Shown: piece after piece, positions 61,058-64,000 of the stretch | How the letters are laid out: each line of letters begins with the position of its first letter | Position numbering within the stretch: position 1 is the stretch's first letter | NCBI RefSeq assembly: GCF_900101985.1 | Contig: NZ_FNAR01000004.1 | Coordinates: forward strand, 1-64,000 | Direction: 5' to 3' | DNA length: 64,000 nt | Source: Bhargavaea beijingensis | GTDB taxonomy: Bacteria; Bacillota; Bacilli; Bacillales_A; Planococcaceae | Translations under genes and position numbers: made by a program | Notes under the pieces: generated by a model | The model's database searches: none | What the model saw: the letters and a program-made list of their open reading frames with translations, nothing else | Told to the model about the DNA's origin: nothing

Positions 61058-62193
61058 GGTTCCTTCCGCTCCAGCAGTTCGTAGTAAGCCGACTCGTATT
61101 CCATGACGATGCGCTCCGAGCTGAATCGCTCCCGTACCGACCGGATCGCTTCCTTAGAGAACCTCGAAGCAAGTTCGGGGTCTTTCAGGATGCGGATTGC
61201 CGCCTCAGCATAGCCCTCGATATCACCGAGCGGGCGGATAAATCCATTTTTTCCGTCTTCGATCACTTCCGGAATCCCGCCGATGTCTGAGCCGACGCAC
61301 GGAACGCCGCACGCCATCGCTTCGATGAGGACAAGACCGAACGCTTCTTTTTCGGATACGAGCATGTTCAGGTCGCTGATTGAAAACAGGTCGGGCAAGT
61401 CATCGCGCTTACCGAGGAAGAGCACTTCAGTCCCGAGCCCTTCCTCCGAGACAAGCGTATGGATCGACTCGACTTCCGGCCCGTCTCCGACAAGGAGCAG
61501 CTTGGACGGTACTTCCCTGTTAATGATGGCAAAACTCCTGACGACATCCTCGATACGCTTGACCTTGCGGAAATTCGATACGTGGATGACGATCTTGTCC
61601 GACTCGGCGAGACCAAGGCCCGCCTTCATGTGGTGCGCATTGACGGGACGGTAATGCCGCTCATCTATAAAGTTGTAGATGGTCCGGATTTCCTTAGCCG
61701 GCCGGATCAGTTCATAAGTCTCTTCCTTGAGAGAATGAGAGACAGCGGTCGTCATATCGGATTTATTGATCCCGTATTTGACAGTTCCGGAAAGTGTCCG
61801 GTCGTGGCCGAGAATGGTCACATCTGTCCCGTGGAGCGTCGTGATGATCGGAATTTGTACACCCGCCATGTCGCGTCCCAGCGCCGAGCAGATGGCATGC
61901 GGGACGGCATAGTGGGCATGCAGGATGTCGAGATCTTCGTCGACGATGACTTCCGATATTTTATTGGCAAGCGCGATATCATAGGGCGTGAACTTGAAAA
62001 CAGCGTAAGAGCCGACTTCCACTTCATGCACGGTGATATTCGGCTGGTCCATGTAAAGACGGAACGGGCGGCCGGAGGTGATGAAATGCACGTCGTGGCC
62101 CCGCTCCGCCAAAAGGATGCCGAGCTCGGTTGCGACAACTCCCGATCCGCCGAGTGACGGATAGCAGGTGATGCCGATCCTGAGTTTTCTCAT
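61054..62193 (-). CDS. bshA: N-acetyl-alpha-D-glucosaminyl L-malate synthase
   Basis: A 379-residue GT4 glycosyltransferase. It makes GlcNAc-malate, the first intermediate of bacillithiol. Motifs: [30 protein letters not shown] at the N-terminus, [28 protein letters not shown], and [31 protein letters not shown], the donor-site motif. ATG (62193) overlaps the mgsA stop (62190) by 4 bp. In B. subtilis bshB1 (ypjG) lies between mgsA and bshA; here it is absent. Confidence 0.95.
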   Translation of the reverse strand: MRKLRIGITCYPSLGGSGVVATELGILLAERGHDVHFITSGRPFRLYMDQPNITVHEVEVGSYAVFKFTPYDIALANKISEVIVDEDLDILHAHYAVPHAICSALGRDMAGVQIPIITTLHGTDVTILGHDRTLSGTVKYGINKSDMTTAVSHSLKEETYELIRPAKEIRTIYNFIDERHYRPVNAHHMKAGLGLAESDKIVIHVSNFRKVKRIEDVVRSFAIINREVPSKLLLVGDGPEVESIHTLVSEEGLGTEVLFLGKRDDLPDLFSISDLNMLVSEKEAFGLVLIEAMACGVPCVGSDIGGIPEVIEDGKNGFIRPLGDIEGYAEAAIRILKDPELASRFSKEAIRSVRERFSSERIVMEYESAYYELLERKEP

Positions 62194-62606
62194 GTCAGGT
62201 CACCGCCTTCCGGATTCTTGTTGAGCCGCCAGTCGAGATGGTCCTCCGACAAGCCTCGCAAAAGTACTTCTGCTGTGCCCATATTCGTGGCAAGCGGCAC
62301 CTTGTACACATCCGACAAGCGGAGAAGCGCCGACACATCAGGCTCATGGGGCTGCGCGGTGAGCGGATCGCGAAAGAAGATGACGAGGTCGAGGCGGTTT
62401 TCCGCCACCATTGCCCCGATCTGCTGGTCGCCACCGAGCGGCCCGGACTTGAACCGATGAACGTCCAGCCCAGTCGCCTTCGCGACCAGCTTGCCCGTCG
62501 TACCGGTCGCAAACAAAGCATGTTCCTTGAATATGGGCAGGTAGGCGATGACAAATTGGATCAGGTCATCTTTCTTCCTGTCGTGCGCGATCAGTGCAAT
62601 ATTCAT
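62190..62606 (-). CDS. mgsA: Methylglyoxal synthase
   Basis: A 138-residue enzyme turning dihydroxyacetone phosphate into methylglyoxal and phosphate. It begins [17 protein letters not shown], has [11 protein letters not shown] (phosphate-binding), the catalytic Asp region [13 protein letters not shown], and ends in [11 protein letters not shown]. Length is normal. Start supported by GAGGG. It is coupled to bshA by a 4-bp overlap and lies 13 bp downstream of dapB. Methylglyoxal is detoxified by bacillithiol, so the neighbouring bshA fits functionally. Confidence 0.96.
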   Translation of the reverse strand: MNIALIAHDRKKDDLIQFVIAYLPIFKEHALFATGTTGKLVAKATGLDVHRFKSGPLGGDQQIGAMVAENRLDLVIFFRDPLTAQPHEPDVSALLRLSDVYKVPLATNMGTAEVLLRGLSEDHLDWRLNKNPEGGDLT

Positions 62607-62619
62607 TCAAACCCTCCTG

Positions 62620-63381
62620 TTACCCGATGATTTTATCTAACCCGTTTATGAGGCAATCCCTGTTCATGACTTCTTTTACGGCGAGCACCATACCGGACAC
62701 GTAAGACTGCCTGCTGAATGAATCATGCCGGAGAGTGAGCAGTTGCCCCTCGCCGCCAAAAAGCACTTCCTGATGGGAAAGCAGGCCCGGCAGGCGGACG
62801 CTGTGAATCGGGATTCCGGAGACGTCTGTACCCCGCCCGGCCCCCTTTTCTCGGGCTCCGCTGTCTCCGGACGCTTCCTCCATCATCCTTGCGGTCAGTG
62901 CCGCGGTGCCCGACGGATAATCTTTCTTGCCGTCATGATGAAGCTCAATGATTTCCGCGTCCGGCATATAGCTGACCGCCATCGAGGCGAACTTCATCAG
63001 GAGGGCCGCGCCGATTGAGAAATTGGGGGCAAGGATACAACCGACTCCGTGCTTCCTGGAGAGTATGTCGAGTTTCCCGATTTGCTCCTCTGTCAGCCCG
63101 CTCGTCCCGACTACCGGGCGGATCCCGTGCAGAATGGCGTCACGTGTATTCGGATAAACGGATTCGTGGTTGGTCAATTCGACCAGCACATCCGGCTTCG
63201 CCTCATCGGCGAGCGTGAACATATCCGTATAGATCGGCACGGCCCCCCCCAGCGTATTCGCTCTTTCTGCCATTTTCCTGTCCAGGACACCGACGAGCAA
63301 AAATTCCCGGCCGGTGATCATCGCCTCGACCGCGAGCGCGCCCATGCGCCCCCGGGGCCCTGCTACTGCCACACGGATCAT
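62620..63381 (-). CDS. dapB: 4-hydroxy-tetrahydrodipicolinate reductase
   Basis: A 253-residue NAD(P)H-dependent reductase for lysine and diaminopimelate synthesis. The nucleotide motif is VAGPRGRMG, the substrate region has LVELTNHESVYPNTRDAILHG, ELHHDGKKDYPSGTA contains the catalytic His-His and Lys, and the C-terminus has SFSRQSYVSGMVLAVKEV. ATG at 63381 is chosen because GGGAGGA is at six bases; the ATG at 63387 directly abuts it. The next gene upstream overlaps it slightly. Confidence 0.96.
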   Translation of the reverse strand: MIRVAVAGPRGRMGALAVEAMITGREFLLVGVLDRKMAERANTLGGAVPIYTDMFTLADEAKPDVLVELTNHESVYPNTRDAILHGIRPVVGTSGLTEEQIGKLDILSRKHGVGCILAPNFSIGAALLMKFASMAVSYMPDAEIIELHHDGKKDYPSGTAALTARMMEEASGDSGAREKGAGRGTDVSGIPIHSVRLPGLLSHQEVLFGGEGQLLTLRHDSFSRQSYVSGMVLAVKEVMNRDCLINGLDKIIG

Positions 63382-63383
63382 CG

Positions 63384-63719
63384 TCATTCCTCCCCAATTT
63401 TTGTCCAGCGTCCACTGTCACGGCGGTTGAACTTCTCCATGACCCTGGCCAGTGCCCGGTCAAGGTCGATTCCGTTCGCATTGGCAAAACAGACGAGGAC
63501 GAATAAAAGGTCACCCGTCTCCTCCTCAAGGGACTTCTCCGCTTCCCCGGGCTTTTTCTTTTTCGTGCCGTGCACATGCTGCACTTCCCTCGACAGCTCG
63601 CCCAGTTCTTCAGTCAGCCTGGCAAGCATCTCCATCGGCGGGAAATAGCCCTCCTTAAACTGGGATATGTAACGATCCACTTCTTGTTGCATGTCCTTCA
63701 TTGTACGGGGTTCTTTCAT
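63384..63719 (-). CDS. ypjD: MazG-like nucleotide pyrophosphohydrolase, YpjD type
   Basis: A 111-residue all-helical NTP pyrophosphohydrolase. The metal-binding pattern is present: GYFPPMEMLARLTEELGELSREVQH (first Glu-x2-Glu pair) and EEETGDLLFVLVCFANANG (second Glu and Asp). It probably cleaves non-canonical NTPs to NMPs. First gene of the ypjD-dapB-mgsA-bshA-cca-birA operon by position. Start with GGAGTGATCTGAGAA before ATG. Confidence 0.92.
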   Translation of the reverse strand: MKEPRTMKDMQQEVDRYISQFKEGYFPPMEMLARLTEELGELSREVQHVHGTKKKKPGEAEKSLEEETGDLLFVLVCFANANGIDLDRALARVMEKFNRRDSGRWTKIGEE

Positions 63720-63831
63720 TTCTCAGATCACTCCTTTGTCAATCGTATATAATCCCCTGCTCTATTGTCAAAACTAATTGAATACAGGATACTTGATATG
63801 GGGTGAAGACTTGTTCGGAGGGGTGATGTGA

Positions 63832-64000
63832 TTGTTGCGCGGAATCAAAATTAAAAACCTGATCATGATTATAGTGGGTGCGGCCATCTTCAGCTTCGGC
63901 CTTGTCCATTTCAATATCCAGCATGAACTGGCGGAAGGCGGTTTCACCGGCCTGACACTCATCCTGCTGTTTGTTTTTGATCTGGACCCGGCTATCATGA
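63832..64000 (+). CDS. YitT/YpjC family membrane protein (partial)
   Basis: The first 56 codons of a gene running off the window end. TTG at 63832 has GGAGGGG eight bases upstream, and the frame before it is closed by TGA. The translation has a charged N-terminus followed by a membrane segment (IMIIVGAAIFSFGLVHF) and the YitT-family pattern HELAEGGFTGLTLILLF. B. subtilis ypjC lies at this place, divergent from ypjD. Function is unknown; the family may be membrane transport or attachment proteins. Confidence 0.78.
   Translation, partial: MLRGIKIKNLIMIIVGAAIFSFGLVHFNIQHELAEGGFTGLTLILLFVFDLDPAIM

Overview
The window reads as a chromosome segment of a moderately high-GC, Gram-positive member of the Bacillales. 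The 16S rRNA 5' end, the gene order (a long stretch collinear with the Bacillus subtilis ypsC-rnpB-gpsB ... yprBA-yppE / recU-ponA / nth-dnaD-asnS-aspB-ypmBA-dinG-panDCB-birA-cca-bshA-mgsA-dapB-ypjD block), strong GGAGG-type ribosome binding sites, frequent TTG/GTG starts and a KGG stress-protein pair fit the Planococcaceae, and the GC-rich coding style suggests something Bhargavaea-like. That genus-level guess is an inference.

Layout. 1-6.1 kb: the 5' end of a 16S rRNA gene with its promoter, two alpha/beta hydrolases, a small membrane protein, a lipoprotein and two unassigned genes. 6.1-16 kb: a TPP enzyme coupled to a GAF-GAF-PAS-GGDEF-EAL c-di-GMP protein, an HprK-like kinase with an altered signature, an internally deleted NERD/UvrD helicase, a small HExxH protein and two tandem KGG stress-protein genes. 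16-26.5 kb: a large bacillopeptidase F-like secreted subtilase, an FMN-riboswitch-led ribE-ribBA-ribH operon without ribD, fabI behind a FapR-type operator, and a class-I glutamine amidotransferase-like hydrolase. 26.6-39 kb: cold shock protein, ypeQ/ypeP pair, phosphoesterase plus DUF421 membrane protein, dynamin-like DynA coupled to a sulfurtransferase, an XPD/DinG-type helicase with Fe-S cysteines, an ECF sigma/anti-sigma pair with a probable autoregulatory promoter, and a NERD/zinc-finger protein. 39-64 kb: the conserved housekeeping block for RNA processing (rlmL, rnpB, cca), cell division and wall synthesis (gpsB, ponA, ypmB), DNA repair (yprAB/mrfAB, recU, nth, dinG), replication (dnaD), amino acid and cofactor synthesis (asnS, aspB, pan genes, birA, dapB), bacillithiol (bshA) and methylglyoxal (mgsA).

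Most striking points. (1) panD survives only as its C-terminal half, joined out of frame to the end of panC, so the self-cleavage site is gone. (2) A NERD-UvrD helicase has lost its whole motor core by an apparently in-frame deletion. (3) Expected genes are missing from conserved neighbourhoods: ribD, bshB1, ypoC. (4) Several intergenic repeat families (21/51-bp TTCGTACGCGAAC units, a TTTCGTCATT inverted-repeat cluster, a 22-bp CGGTCGCGA family) lie between genes. (5) An HprK-like protein lacks the family signature and the usual lgt neighbour. I found no CRISPR array, tRNA, prophage or insertion sequence.
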